This document shows positions 49,615 through 58,513 of a stretch of DNA of 64,000 nucleotides, one piece after another. The notes beneath the pieces were generated by a model. That model did not search any database, was not told the origin of the DNA, and saw only the letters and a list, made by a program, of their open reading frames with translations. Numbering within the stretch: position 1 is the stretch's first letter; each line of letters begins with the position of its first letter. The DNA is from Paraburkholderia sp. CNPSo 3274. GTDB lineage: Bacteria; Pseudomonadota; Gammaproteobacteria; Burkholderiales; Burkholderiaceae. The stretch is from contig NZ_JAMBPR010000023.1 of the NCBI RefSeq assembly GCF_024206475.1, forward strand, positions 55,287 to 119,286, given 5' to 3'. The translations under genes were made by a program, and so were the position numbers.

Positions 49615-50520
49615 ATGCAGGTCGTCGATCCGCACGTCCACTTCTGGAACCTCGATACGCATCATTACCCGTGGCTCGCGAATCCGGGCACGTCATTCGT
49701 AGGTGATGCGCGCGAACTCAAGCATAACTATCTGCCCGCCGACTTGTTGCGGGAGGCCGGCGACATCGACGTGCTCAAGGTCGTGCACGTCGAAGCGAAT
49801 CACGATCCGGACGATCCGGTGGAAGAAACGCGCTGGCTCGAGTCGATTGCGGACAATGCGGCGAACGCGGGCGTGGCGCGCGCATTTCCGGAGGCCATCG
49901 TCGCGGCCTGCGACCTGAGCGCGCCGAATGCCGCGGCGGTGCTGGAGGCGCATGCGGCTTTTGCGCGTACGCGCGGCATTCGCCAGATTCTCAACGTTCA
50001 CGAGAACACGCTCTACGACTACGTGGGGCGGCACTACATGCGCGAGGCAACGTGGCGCGAAAAGTTCGCGCTGCTGGAGAGGCACGGGCTTTCGTTCGAC
50101 CTGCAGCTTTATCCCTCGCAGATGGAAGAGGCCGCCGCACTCGCGCGTGCGCATCCCGGCATTCAGTTCGTGATCAACCACGCGGGCATGTTCGTCGACC
50201 GAAATAGCGTGGCGGGCTACCGCGCGTGGCGCGAAGGCCTGCGCTTGCTTGCGGCATGCCCGAACGTGGCCGTGAAAATCAGCGGACTGGCGATGTTCGA
50301 CCACGCGTGGAGCGTCGAAAGCCTGCGCCCTTATGTCCTGGAAACGATTGACGCATTCGGCGCGGATCGCGCGATGTTCGCCTCGAACTTTCCGGTCGAC
50401 CGCCTGTTCGGCGGCTATTCGAAGCTTTGGCATGCGTATGCGTCGATCGTGAGCGGCGCGAGCGAGAGCGAACACACGGCACTATTTCGCGGCAACGCCG
50501 AACGTATCTATCGCATTTGA
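49615..50520 (+). CDS. Amidohydrolase-family L-rhamnono-1,4-lactonase (LRA2-like)
   Basis: A 301-residue amidohydrolase-2 family protein (COG3618). DPHVHFWNLDTHHYPWL carries the first metal-binding His pair, VVHVEANHDPDDPVEETRWLE and FVINHAGMF follow, and ASNFPVDRLFGGY has the C-terminal Asp. Members in sugar clusters hydrolyse sugar lactones, so it should convert L-rhamnono-1,4-lactone to L-rhamnonate, linking the dehydrogenase and the dehydratase. It follows rhaM by twenty bases with GAGG before the ATG and precedes the transporter ATPase by sixteen. Confidence 0.88.
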   Translation: MQVVDPHVHFWNLDTHHYPWLANPGTSFVGDARELKHNYLPADLLREAGDIDVLKVVHVEANHDPDDPVEETRWLESIADNAANAGVARAFPEAIVAACDLSAPNAAAVLEAHAAFARTRGIRQILNVHENTLYDYVGRHYMREATWREKFALLERHGLSFDLQLYPSQMEEAAALARAHPGIQFVINHAGMFVDRNSVAGYRAWREGLRLLAACPNVAVKISGLAMFDHAWSVESLRPYVLETIDAFGADRAMFASNFPVDRLFGGYSKLWHAYASIVSGASESEHTALFRGNAERIYRI

Positions 50521-50536
50521 GTGTGCGCGCAACGAC

Positions 50537-52090
50537 ATGGAGACAGGCGTGGAAGCAGAAGCGAAAATCAGGGCCGACGACACTCCGCGGCTCGAATTGC
50601 GTAACGCGAGCAAGTCGTTCGGGCGCGTGCGCGCGCTCATCGACGGCAGCTTGAGGCTCATGCCCGGCGAGGTGCACGCGCTGCTCGGCGAAAACGGCGC
50701 GGGCAAGTCGACGCTCGTGAAGATCCTCGCGGGCGTGCACCAGCCCGATGGCGGTGAAATGCGCATCGACGGCGTGGAGCGCGCGTTCGCGACGCCCGCC
50801 CAGGCGCGCGACGCCGGTATCGCAGTGATTTATCAGGAACTCACACTGTTCTTCGATCTTTCGATTGCGGAGAACATCTACATGGGGCGGCAGCCCGTGG
50901 ATCGCGTGGGCCGCATCGACTACGACACGATGCATCGCGAGGTTGCGGCGCTGCTCGAATCGCTCGGCGTTGAACTGAAGCCCGAACGGCTCGTGCGCGG
51001 ACTTTCGATTGCGGACCAGCAGGTGATCGAAATTGCGAAGGCGCTGTCGCTCAACGCGAACGTGCTCATCATGGACGAGCCCACGGCCGCACTCTCGCTG
51101 CCCGAGGTCGAGCGGCTCTTTACGATCGCGCGCACGCTGCGCGACCGGGGCGTGGCGATTCTCTTCATCACGCACCGGCTCGAAGAAGTCTTCGCGCTCA
51201 CGCAGCACGTGACGATCATGCGCGACGGCGCCAAGGTGTTCGATGCGCCCACGGCCACGCTCAAGACCCAGGACATCGTCGCGAAGATGGTGGGGCGCGA
51301 CCTCGCCACGTTCTACCCGAAGGCGGACGTGCGGCCGGGTGAAGTGATGCTGCGCGTGCGCGGCCTTACGCGCCGTGGCGTGTTCAAGGACATTTCGTTC
51401 GACGTGCGCGCGGGCGAGATCGTCGCGCTTGCGGGACTCGTGGGCGCGGGGCGCAGCGAAGTGGCGCGCGCGATATTCGGCATCGATCCAAGCGACGCGG
51501 GGCAGGTTCAGATTGCGGGCAAGCCGCTTGCGCCCGCCATGCCCGCTGCCGCCGTGAAGGCGGGGCTCGCGCTCGTGCCTGAGGACCGGCGTCAGCAAGG
51601 TCTCGCGCTCGAACTGAGCATCGCGCGTAACGCATCGCTCACGGTGCTCGGGCGGCTCGTGCGCTTTGGCCTCATCTCCACGGAGCGCGAAGTGCAGCTT
51701 GCCGGGCAGTGGGGCAAGCGCCTGCGCCTGAAGGCGAGCGATCTGAACGCACCCGTGGGCACGCTCTCGGGCGGCAACCAGCAGAAGGTGGTGCTCGGCA
51801 AATGGCTCGCCACAGGGCCGAAGGTGCTCATCATCGACGAACCGACGCGCGGCATCGACGTGGGCGCGAAGGCCGAAGTCTACGGTGCGCTCGCGGAACT
51901 CGTGAAAGAGGGCATGGCCGTGCTGATGATTTCGAGCGAACTGCCCGAAGTGCTCGGCATGGCTGACCGCGTGCTCGTCATGCACGAAGGCCGTATTACC
52001 GCCGACATCGCACGTGCCGACGCCAACGAAGAGCGCATCATGAGCGCCGCGCTCGGCGAAACCAACATTCATCTGGGGCACGCCGCATGA
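50537..52090 (+). CDS. rhaT: Rhamnose ABC importer, duplicated ATPase subunit (RhaT)
   Basis: A 517-residue cytoplasmic ATPase with two ABC domains, as in ribose- and rhamnose-type importers. The first half has Walker A GENGAGKSTLVKIL and Walker B LIMDEPTAAL. The second has the degenerate P-loop region LVGAGRSEVARAIFG, signature LSGGNQQKVVLGKW and Walker B LIIDEPTRGIDVG. Context (mutarotase and lactonase upstream, two permeases and a binding protein downstream) makes L-rhamnose the substrate. Its stop overlaps the next ATG as ATGA. Confidence 0.93.
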   Translation: METGVEAEAKIRADDTPRLELRNASKSFGRVRALIDGSLRLMPGEVHALLGENGAGKSTLVKILAGVHQPDGGEMRIDGVERAFATPAQARDAGIAVIYQELTLFFDLSIAENIYMGRQPVDRVGRIDYDTMHREVAALLESLGVELKPERLVRGLSIADQQVIEIAKALSLNANVLIMDEPTAALSLPEVERLFTIARTLRDRGVAILFITHRLEEVFALTQHVTIMRDGAKVFDAPTATLKTQDIVAKMVGRDLATFYPKADVRPGEVMLRVRGLTRRGVFKDISFDVRAGEIVALAGLVGAGRSEVARAIFGIDPSDAGQVQIAGKPLAPAMPAAAVKAGLALVPEDRRQQGLALELSIARNASLTVLGRLVRFGLISTEREVQLAGQWGKRLRLKASDLNAPVGTLSGGNQQKVVLGKWLATGPKVLIIDEPTRGIDVGAKAEVYGALAELVKEGMAVLMISSELPEVLGMADRVLVMHEGRITADIARADANEERIMSAALGETNIHLGHAA

Positions 52091-53142
52091 TGCGCCATTC
52101 CACTTCTCCTCATCCCCTGCACGGCGGCGAACCGCGCTCGCAGCGGCGCAACGCGGGTGCGTTGGCCGAAGCGCTGGCGCGCAGTCGCGAGACCACGCTT
52201 TTCGTGGTCCTGCTGCTGATCGTGGGCGGCACGGCGCTCGCGCGGCCGCAATTCCTCAACCTGCAGAATCTGCGCGACGTGCTGCTCAACGTCTCCATCG
52301 TGAGCTTGCTCACGGCGGGCATGACGATCGTGATCTTGATGCGCCATATCGATCTCTCGATCGGTTCGACGGTCGGCATTAGCGCCTATGGCGTGGGCAG
52401 TCTCTACGTGGCGTTCCCGCACATGCCTGTGCTCGTCGCGCTAGTCGCGGGGCTCGTCATCGGACTCGTTGCGGGCGCAATCAATGCGCTGCTCGTGGCC
52501 GTGGGACGCGTGCCGTCGCTCGTCGCGACGCTCTCGACGCTCTACATCTTCCGTGGGGCCGATTACGCGTGGGTACATGGCGGCCAGATCAACGCAACGA
52601 GCTTGCCCGACGCGTTTTCGCGGCTCGCCACAGGCTCGGTGCTCGGCATTCCGGTGCTGGCGCTCATCGCGCTCGTGCTGCTTGCAGCGCTCTCCGTGTA
52701 TCTCAAGCAGTTCCGGCCGGGCCGCGAGTACTACGCGATCGGCTCGAACCCGGAAGCGGCGCGCCTTGCCGGCATCAACGTAGAGCGCCGCGTAGCGACG
52801 GGCTTTTTGATCAGCGGCGCGATTGCGGGCCTTGCGGGCGCGCTGTGGCTTGCCCGCTTCGGCACCGTGGATGCGAGCACCGCGAAGGGCATCGAACTGC
52901 AGGTGGTCGCGGCCGCCGTGGTCGGCAGCGTGGCGATCACGGGCGGCGTGGGCACGATCCTCGGCGCGACGCTCGGTGCGCTCGTGCTGGGCGTGATCAG
53001 CATCGCGCTCGTGGTACTGCACGTCTCGCCGTTCTGGGAACAGGCGATTCAAGGCGCGCTGATCGTGGCCGCCATCGCCGCCGATACGCTGCTCGCCCGC
53101 TCCGTGGCAAAACGCATGATGAGGAAACGCGACCATGGCTAA
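52087..53142 (+). CDS. rhaP: Rhamnose ABC importer permease (RhaP/RhaQ type)
   Basis: A 351-residue inner-membrane permease of the BPD_transp_2 (ribose) family. About nine hydrophobic segments are visible; MTIVILMRHIDLSIGSTVGISAYG near residues 79-102 and YAIGSNPEAARLAGINVERR near 218-237 are the typical cytoplasmic-loop blocks contacting the ATPase. It is coupled to the ATPase gene by an ATGA overlap and to the second permease by an eight-base overlap. Which of the two permeases is RhaP and which RhaQ cannot be settled from sequence order alone. Confidence 0.9.
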   Translation: MMRHSTSPHPLHGGEPRSQRRNAGALAEALARSRETTLFVVLLLIVGGTALARPQFLNLQNLRDVLLNVSIVSLLTAGMTIVILMRHIDLSIGSTVGISAYGVGSLYVAFPHMPVLVALVAGLVIGLVAGAINALLVAVGRVPSLVATLSTLYIFRGADYAWVHGGQINATSLPDAFSRLATGSVLGIPVLALIALVLLAALSVYLKQFRPGREYYAIGSNPEAARLAGINVERRVATGFLISGAIAGLAGALWLARFGTVDASTAKGIELQVVAAAVVGSVAITGGVGTILGATLGALVLGVISIALVVLHVSPFWEQAIQGALIVAAIAADTLLARSVAKRMMRKRDHG

Positions 53143-54154
53143 GAACGCCCCGAAACCCGACGCCGCGCTGCGCACGCGCAAGCCCGGCTTGCCGCTTGGC
53201 TGGGAAGCGCTGCTCGTTGTCATTCTCATTGCATCGCTGGTGGGGGGGCGCGTGCTCTCGTCCGTGTTCCTAACGGGCGCGAACATCAGCAACGTGCTTG
53301 CGGACCTCAGCGAAGTCGCGCTCATGGCATTGCCGATGACGCTCATCATCGTCGCCGCCGAGATCGATCTTTCGGTGGCCTCGGTGCTCGGCGCATCGAG
53401 CGCCTTGCTGGGCGTGCTCTGGCACATGGGTTTGCCGATGCCGGTTGCCATGGCGCTCGTGCTGGTGGCGGGCGGCCTCGCGGGCCTCTTCAACGGGCTC
53501 GTGATCGTGAAGCTCAATCTGCCTTCGCTCGCGGTGACGATCGGCACGCTCGCGCTCTTTCGCGGGTTGGCTTACGTGTTGCTCGGCGACCAGGCGATTG
53601 CCGACTTCCCGCCGGCTTATACGCTCTTTGGCATGAGCAACCTGGGCAGCACGTTTATCCCGTTGCCGTTCCTGATCGTCGCGGCGTGCGCCATCGTGTT
53701 CACGATATGCCTGCAGGCCACGGCTTTCGGCCGCAGCCTCTTCGCGATCGGTGCGAACAGCACGGCCGCCTCGTTCTCTGGCATCGACGTGCCGAAGATC
53801 AAGCTGCGCCTCTTCGTGCTCTCGGGCGTAATGAGCGCGCTCGCGGGCATTGTCTATACGCTGCGCTTCACGAGCGCGCGCGGCGACAACGGCGAGGGCT
53901 TCGAGCTTTCGGTGATCGCGGCGGTGCTGTTTGGCGGTGTGAGTATTTTCGGCGGGCGTGGGTCGATGTATGGCGTGCTGCTCTCGCTCCTGATCGTAGG
54001 TGTGCTGAAGAATGCGCTCACGCTCGTCGATGTGTCGAGCGAAACGCTCACGATCGTGACCGGGGCGCTACTTCTGGCTTCGGTGCTGATTCCGAATCTC
54101 GCGGCGCGCTGGCGCACGATGCGCGACCGGCGCGCGCTTGCGCGGGCTGTGTGA
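53135..54154 (+). CDS. rhaQ: Rhamnose ABC importer permease, second subunit
   Basis: A 339-residue permease of the same family. MTLIIVAAEIDLSVASVLGASSALLG and FAIGANSTAASFSGIDVPKIKLRLF are the loop motifs, followed by VIAAVLFGGVSIFGGRGS. It forms the heterodimeric channel with the preceding permease. Its ATG lies eight bases inside the preceding gene. The N-terminus is short and basic before the first helix. The binding-protein gene follows after 81 bp with its own GGAG site. Confidence 0.9.
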   Translation: MAKNAPKPDAALRTRKPGLPLGWEALLVVILIASLVGGRVLSSVFLTGANISNVLADLSEVALMALPMTLIIVAAEIDLSVASVLGASSALLGVLWHMGLPMPVAMALVLVAGGLAGLFNGLVIVKLNLPSLAVTIGTLALFRGLAYVLLGDQAIADFPPAYTLFGMSNLGSTFIPLPFLIVAACAIVFTICLQATAFGRSLFAIGANSTAASFSGIDVPKIKLRLFVLSGVMSALAGIVYTLRFTSARGDNGEGFELSVIAAVLFGGVSIFGGRGSMYGVLLSLLIVGVLKNALTLVDVSSETLTIVTGALLLASVLIPNLAARWRTMRDRRALARAV

Positions 54155-54235
54155 ACGTGGTGTGAAAAAAGGGCTAGGAAGTAAAGAGGCAGTCAATCAA
54201 CCGGACGCGTCCGGTACCCATCGAGGAGACGATTC

Positions 54236-55243
54236 ATGAGAAAGCCAGTACGTCACGTGTGCACGGCCTTGCTGTGCGCGATGCTAGTCGGAGGCGGTGT
54301 CGCGGCGCATGCGGCCGGCATCAAGGAGGGGTTGAAGATCGCGTTCGTGCCCAAGCAGATCAACAATCCCTACGAGGTGATCGCCGATAACGGCGGCATG
54401 GACGCGATCAAGGAGTTCAAGGGCGACGGCAAGGTGGTCGGACCGTCGGACGCGGGCGCGTCCTCGCAGGTCTCGTACATCAATACGCTCACCACGCAGC
54501 ATCAGGAAGCGATCGTCATCGCGGCCAATGATGCAAATGCGCTTGTGCCGTATTTGAAGCGCGCGATGGATCAAGGCATCAAGGTCGTCACGTTCGACTC
54601 GGACACGGCGCCCGAAGGGCGGCAGATCTTCGTGAACCAGGCGAACGCGGAGAGCATTGGCCGCGGCCAGATCCAGCTCGTTTCGAAGCTGATGGGCGGC
54701 GAGGGCGAATTCGCGATTCTTTCGGCCACGCCCAACGCGACGAACCAGAATACCTGGATCAAGTGGATGCAGGAAGAGCTGAAGAAGCCCGAGTATTCGA
54801 AGATGAAGCTCGTGAAGATCGCCTACGGCAACGACGACGACCAGAAGTCCTTCGTCGAGACGCAAGGCTTGCTGCAGGCGTATCCGAACCTGAAGGCAAT
54901 CGTTGCGCCCACGTCGGTTGGCATCGCGGCGGCGGCACGTTATATCTCTTCGTCGCCGAGCAAGGGCAAGGTGGCGGTGACGGGCCTCGGTACACCGAAC
55001 CAGATGCGCGCGTTCGTGAAGAACGGCACCGTGAAGGCGTTCCAGCTTTGGGATCCGGGTGCACTCGGCTATCTCGCCGCGTATGCGGCAGCCAATCTTG
55101 CTTCAGGCACGATCACGGGCAAGGAAGGCGAGTCGTTTGACGCGGGCAAGCTGGGTAAGCGCACGATCGGCAAGAGCGGTGAGGTGATTCTTGGGCCGCC
55201 CACGACTTTCGATGCTTCGAATATCGATAACTTCAATTTCTGA
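54236..55243 (+). CDS. rhaS: Rhamnose ABC importer periplasmic binding protein (RhaS)
   Basis: A 335-residue exported sugar-binding protein. The signal peptide (MRKPVRHVCTALLCAMLVGG ... AHA, about 27 residues) has no lipobox Cys, so it should be free in the periplasm. The mature part is a type I binding fold: IAFVPKQINNPYEVIADNGGMDAI, IVIAANDANALVPYLKRAMDQGIKVVTFDSD, FVNQANAESIGRGQIQL and VTGLGTPNQMRAFVKNG. It delivers L-rhamnose to the RhaPQT importer and is last in the operon, ended by a perfect terminator hairpin. Confidence 0.93.
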   Translation: MRKPVRHVCTALLCAMLVGGGVAAHAAGIKEGLKIAFVPKQINNPYEVIADNGGMDAIKEFKGDGKVVGPSDAGASSQVSYINTLTTQHQEAIVIAANDANALVPYLKRAMDQGIKVVTFDSDTAPEGRQIFVNQANAESIGRGQIQLVSKLMGGEGEFAILSATPNATNQNTWIKWMQEELKKPEYSKMKLVKIAYGNDDDQKSFVETQGLLQAYPNLKAIVAPTSVGIAAAARYISSSPSKGKVAVTGLGTPNQMRAFVKNGTVKAFQLWDPGALGYLAAYAAANLASGTITGKEGESFDAGKLGKRTIGKSGEVILGPPTTFDASNIDNFNF

Positions 55244-55261
55244 TTCACGTTGCTTGTTTGA

Positions 55262-56050
55262 CTAACGTGGCGTGCTAAACGACCCGGTTTTGCCGGGTCG
55301 TTTGCTATTGACCATTCGTCGGCCCGCTACCCGTCCAGGCCAGGCGTCCTGTCGCTGCGGCTGCCTCTGTACTGTCGTGCCATGCAGAACGTCCCAGATG
55401 CAGAGAATATTGCCGTAATTCGAGGATGCGTTGCCATAGCGGCCAATGCCGTGATGAGCGTGATGAAAGTCCTGCAGCACCACGACTTTTTCCACGATAT
55501 CGAGCAGCCGGCCGGCACGATAACGGCGCAGCCAGAGGTCCCAACGATATCCCGTGTGCTGGAGAGGCGTGACGACCCCCTTGAATCCGAATACCAGTGC
55601 GGAGGCAGTGCCGGCGCCAAGGTAGATCAATATCGGCGCCATCCATAAGGCCGGAACAAGAAAATAGTAGAACGTATTTTCGCGCCCGGCCATCAGGACA
55701 TTGAGGTAGGTTGGCGTGTGATGGGGTTTGTGCAGGCGCCACAGGAGCGGCCACTGATGCGCCATGCGATGTAGCCAGTAGTTGAGGTAGTCGTCGATCA
55801 TGAGAATGACGAAGAACATCAACCAGACTGATACGTGAGCCAGCACACCTTTCCGCTGCGACAGGAACCGGGCGATCGGCCAGGCGAGCGCCACAAGCAA
55901 CAGCGCCCGGACGGAAGACGTGAGAATCTGGCTCAACATGTTGATGCTGAGTTCACGCTTGCTCGACGCTTGCGGGTTGCGGAATTGTCCGGTTGACAGG
56001 TCGAGCGCGAGCAGGCAGAACATCAGGCCGAAAACGATCGCGACGTTCAT
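55262..56050 (-). CDS. Sterol desaturase/fatty-acid hydroxylase family protein, C-terminus probably replaced
   Basis: A 262-residue integral membrane di-iron oxygenase. The histidine boxes HRMAH, HKPHH and HHAHH are visible, with membrane segments around residues 5-20, 45-65, 75-95 and 120-150. ILCIWDVLHGTT marks the conserved end of the catalytic part. The last ~25 residues (VAGRRMVNSKRPGKTG...) are encoded by the region that also forms the rhaS terminator, so the natural C-terminus was probably lost at a DNA junction. GGAGA precedes the ATG, and it is sixteen bases downstream of another broken gene. Activity is doubtful. Confidence 0.75.
   Translation of the reverse strand: MNVAIVFGLMFCLLALDLSTGQFRNPQASSKRELSINMLSQILTSSVRALLLVALAWPIARFLSQRKGVLAHVSVWLMFFVILMIDDYLNYWLHRMAHQWPLLWRLHKPHHTPTYLNVLMAGRENTFYYFLVPALWMAPILIYLGAGTASALVFGFKGVVTPLQHTGYRWDLWLRRYRAGRLLDIVEKVVVLQDFHHAHHGIGRYGNASSNYGNILCIWDVLHGTTVQRQPQRQDAWPGRVAGRRMVNSKRPGKTGSFSTPR
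55277..55303. terminator. Perfect terminator hairpin of the rhamnose transport operon
   Basis: Eleven-base arms AAACGACCCGG / CCGGGTCGTTT with loop TTTTG, 34 bases after the rhaS stop. It lies wholly inside the last codons of the convergent desaturase frame. Confidence 0.85.
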
Positions 56051-56065
56051 GTTCTATCTCCTTGC

Positions 56066-56310
56066 TCAGGGCTGCCTGGCGCTGTCCCGCTGGTCTTCCA
56101 TCAGGAATACAGCCTTTCCCACCTTGGTCGGGTTGACGCTGGCCTCTACCGCGACGCTGCCTGAGATGCCGGCAAAGTCACCCGCGCCGCCTTCGATGGA
56201 GATTTGTCCGCGATCGGCGTGTTCGGCGTCGCCCCGGTAATGCAGGTAGGCGACACCTCCTCCCGTCGACTTAAGCTCGCAGTCGCCAGCGCCCTCGACC
56301 GGGTCACGCA
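56066..56310 (-). pseudogene. 5'-truncated gene fragment of unknown function
   Basis: About 80 residues of plausible protein (VEGAGDCELKSTGGGVAYLHYRG ... GDFAGISGSVAVEASVNPTKVGKAVFLMEDQ) end at 56066. The glycine-rich strand pattern is beta-sandwich-like and unfamiliar. Its upstream codons (beyond about 56310) belong to the opposite-strand repeat protein, so the N-terminal part is missing. It lies sixteen bases before the desaturase ATG, so the two were probably an operon before the break. Confidence 0.55.
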
Positions 56311-56312
56311 TC

Positions 56313-57113
56313 GTGGCGGTGGGAGAGCACGGCATCGTGCTGCTTTCCGACGATGATGGCCGGTCATTCCGCCAGGCCAGCAAGGTACCGGTGAGTTCTA
56401 CCCTAACCGCGGTGACATTCTCGGACGCCCGGCATGGATGGGCAGCCGGGCATTGGGGGGCGATTGTCGCCCCACAGGACGGAGGCGAGACGTGGAAGTT
56501 GCAGCGTGTGGATACGTCGACGGATCAACCGCTTTTCTCGATCGGTTTCCTTAATGCGAGCGATGGCTTTGCCGTTGGCCTGTGGTCGCTGTTGCTCGTC
56601 ACGCATGACGGCGGCAACACCTGGACGCGCGTTGCGGTACCGAAGCCTGTGGGCGGCAGTCGTGGGGACCGCAATTTGTATCGTATCTTTACCGATCACT
56701 CGAAGATCATCTATGTCACTGCGGAGCAGGGCTCGGTTTTGCGGTCCAGGGACGGCGGCGCGAGCTGGAAGTGGTTGGAGACGGGAGGCAAGGGATCGCT
56801 GTGGGCGGGAGCTGCGCGGCCCGACGGTCGCATCTTCGTGGGCGGATTGCTCGGCAATATGTACGGTAGCGCCGACGAGGGTGAATCCTGGTCGCATGTG
56901 GATTCACACGCAAGCGGTTCAGTCACCGATCTGGTTGCCACGCGTGACGGTGTAGTGGGGGTAGGGCTCGACGGCTTTGTGCTTAAGACCCGCAGTGGTG
57001 CGCCGGACTTCGCCGCGACCCAACGCACCGACCGTGCTGCGTTGACGGCTGTCGTGATCAACGGGAAGGGGATACCCGTTCTGTTTTCGAAGGAAGGTGT
57101 GGTCGGGCGATGA
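56313..57113 (+). pseudogene. 5'-truncated YCF48/BNR-repeat beta-propeller protein
   Basis: A 266-residue frame with repeated blades: LLSDDDGRSFRQ, GWAAGHWGAIVAPQDGGETW, DGFAVGLWSLLLVTHDGGNTW, GSVLRSRDGGASW and GNMYGSADEGESWSHV. Such YCF48-like proteins in proteobacteria are exported, about 330-360 residues long, and often sit beside RND/MMPL transport and desaturase genes. Here there is no signal peptide, no ribosome-binding site and the first blade is incomplete, so the 5' end was lost at the junction near 56310 that also cuts the opposite gene. Confidence 0.7.
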
Positions 57114-57230
57114 AGACGGGCTTTGCATGACTAGTCGCTGAGGTACGGCTTCGCATCGAACTCACAGCATCGTAAACAGCACGCATCGAATTGGCTATCA
57201 TGGGGTAGGCCTATCAATTGGAGATACCGC

Positions 57231-57908
57231 ATGTGCACAAATTATGCGGCAGCGCGGCGTGATCATCTCTTTCGGCACTTCGGTGTGGAACCGCCGGATA
57301 GTCCTTGGCAAGAAGAAGTGTACAAGGATTATCCGGCTCCGATCATTCGCCGAGTCGACGGTGAGCTGTGCGCAGACCTCGCCACATTTGGGATCATCCC
57401 GCGCAAGCACATTCCCGATGGCGTAAGGGCCTTCGATACGATGAACGCACGGACGGAGACGGTCGGAGAGCGTCGTAGCTTCAACGGGGCATGGAGGAAG
57501 CAGCAGCTCGCGTTGATCCCGTGTGAGGCCTTCTACGAGCCGAACTATGAGAGCGGCAAGGCCGAGCGCTGGAGGATAGGCATGGCAGACGGCTCACCGT
57601 TCGCAATTGCTGGACTTTGGAGGGAATGGGACGAGCCAGCGGGCAGGGTGTGGTCGTTCACGATGCTGACAGTTAACGCGGCCGAGCACCCGCTCATGAG
57701 CCGTTTCCACAAACCGGGGGACGAAAAGCGTTCGGTCGTGATTGTTCCGCCAGACGAGTACTCTGATTGGCTCTCTTCCCGGTCAACCGATGAGGCTCGC
57801 TCGTTTCTCAACCTCTTTCCGGACAGCGCAATGCATGCCGAGCCGTGCCAAGCGCCGCCACGCGTATCTAAGGCGAAGCCGAAGGGTGTCGAGGCGAAGG
57901 GCGAGTAG
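57231..57908 (+). CDS. SRAP-family abasic-site DNA-protein crosslink protein (YedK/HMCES)
   Basis: A 225-residue protein. The catalytic Cys2 follows the initiator Met (MCTNYAAARRD), and the conserved Asn (FDTMNARTETV), Glu (LIPCEAFYEP) and His (HPLMSRFHKPGDEKR) complete the active site that forms a thiazolidine crosslink to abasic sites in single-stranded DNA. The Met must be removed, so the ATG at 57231 is fixed. It stands alone, 117 bp after the propeller relic, with codon usage less GC-biased than the left part of the window. SRAP genes are often found on mobile DNA and with SOS genes; no such partner is adjacent. Confidence 0.9.
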   Translation: MCTNYAAARRDHLFRHFGVEPPDSPWQEEVYKDYPAPIIRRVDGELCADLATFGIIPRKHIPDGVRAFDTMNARTETVGERRSFNGAWRKQQLALIPCEAFYEPNYESGKAERWRIGMADGSPFAIAGLWREWDEPAGRVWSFTMLTVNAAEHPLMSRFHKPGDEKRSVVIVPPDEYSDWLSSRSTDEARSFLNLFPDSAMHAEPCQAPPRVSKAKPKGVEAKGE

Positions 57909-58315
57909 TACTCGCATTCGACGGAGAAGCATACGCCGAGCCGCGACGCATCCTGGATTGCCGGCCAACTCATCGTGTTCGCGCGCGAACGCGTCTGGTT
58001 TCGCATGTATCGACCCATGGACATAACCTGTGCCAAAAAGGCGGGCGCGAGTGCAGTGTCATGGATATTGCCGGTGGTTCTGGGTTCCGTGTAAACGCGT
58101 GGCTTTTGGCTGCGTCCATACCTCTGCATCTAACCGGTAGTGCAGGCGGTCCTCGGTTTGCATCGACTGAGGCAACAACTCGTCAAGTTCCGCACGTCGC
58201 AGATCAACTGAATTCGCGGCCTTATGGGCGAATACGGAGAGGTCGTGCCGCCTTCCCACTGGCGCCTTGAGCGCGATAGTTCGGCCAGGCGCGAGTCAGC
58301 GGCCTTCGCGGTGTG
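57909..58315. other. Region without a recognisable gene (407 bp)
   Basis: A 15-base palindrome GCGAGTAGTACTCGC (57901-57915) spans the SRAP stop codon and may be a weak hairpin. Beyond it I see only short frames without ribosome-binding sites or recognisable products. Confidence 0.45.
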
Positions 58316-58510
58316 TCAAAGTTTAGCGACCTGCGCCTCGTGTGCTACCTTCGCCTGTCGCCGGGTCTTCTCATTGAGTATCTGATGACGCCGATGGTCC
58401 GTCATCTTCTTCCAGCCGCGGATTTCGTCGAGCGTCCGAAAGCAGCCGATGCAAAGCCCGGTCTTGCCATCGAACGCACAGACATCGATGCATGGCGATT
58501 TGACTGCCAT
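58316..58510 (-). CDS. DUF1289 small cysteine-rich protein
   Basis: A 64-residue protein. SPCIDVCAFDGKTGLCIGCFRTLDEIRGWKKM carries the four-Cys CxxxC...CxGCxRT pattern of DUF1289, which probably binds a metal. The function is not established; members are commonly encoded next to metabolic or metal genes. It begins three bases after the dmeF stop, so it is co-transcribed with the nickel/cobalt exporter. Confidence 0.85.
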   Translation of the reverse strand: MAVKSPCIDVCAFDGKTGLCIGCFRTLDEIRGWKKMTDHRRHQILNEKTRRQAKVAHEAQVAKL

Positions 58511-58513
58511 CGC

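Noticed and set aside
56313..57113. Photosystem II assembly factor (YCF48) as a functional call
   Set aside because: Only the beta-propeller repeat is shared; the organism type and context are non-photosynthetic and the gene is truncated.
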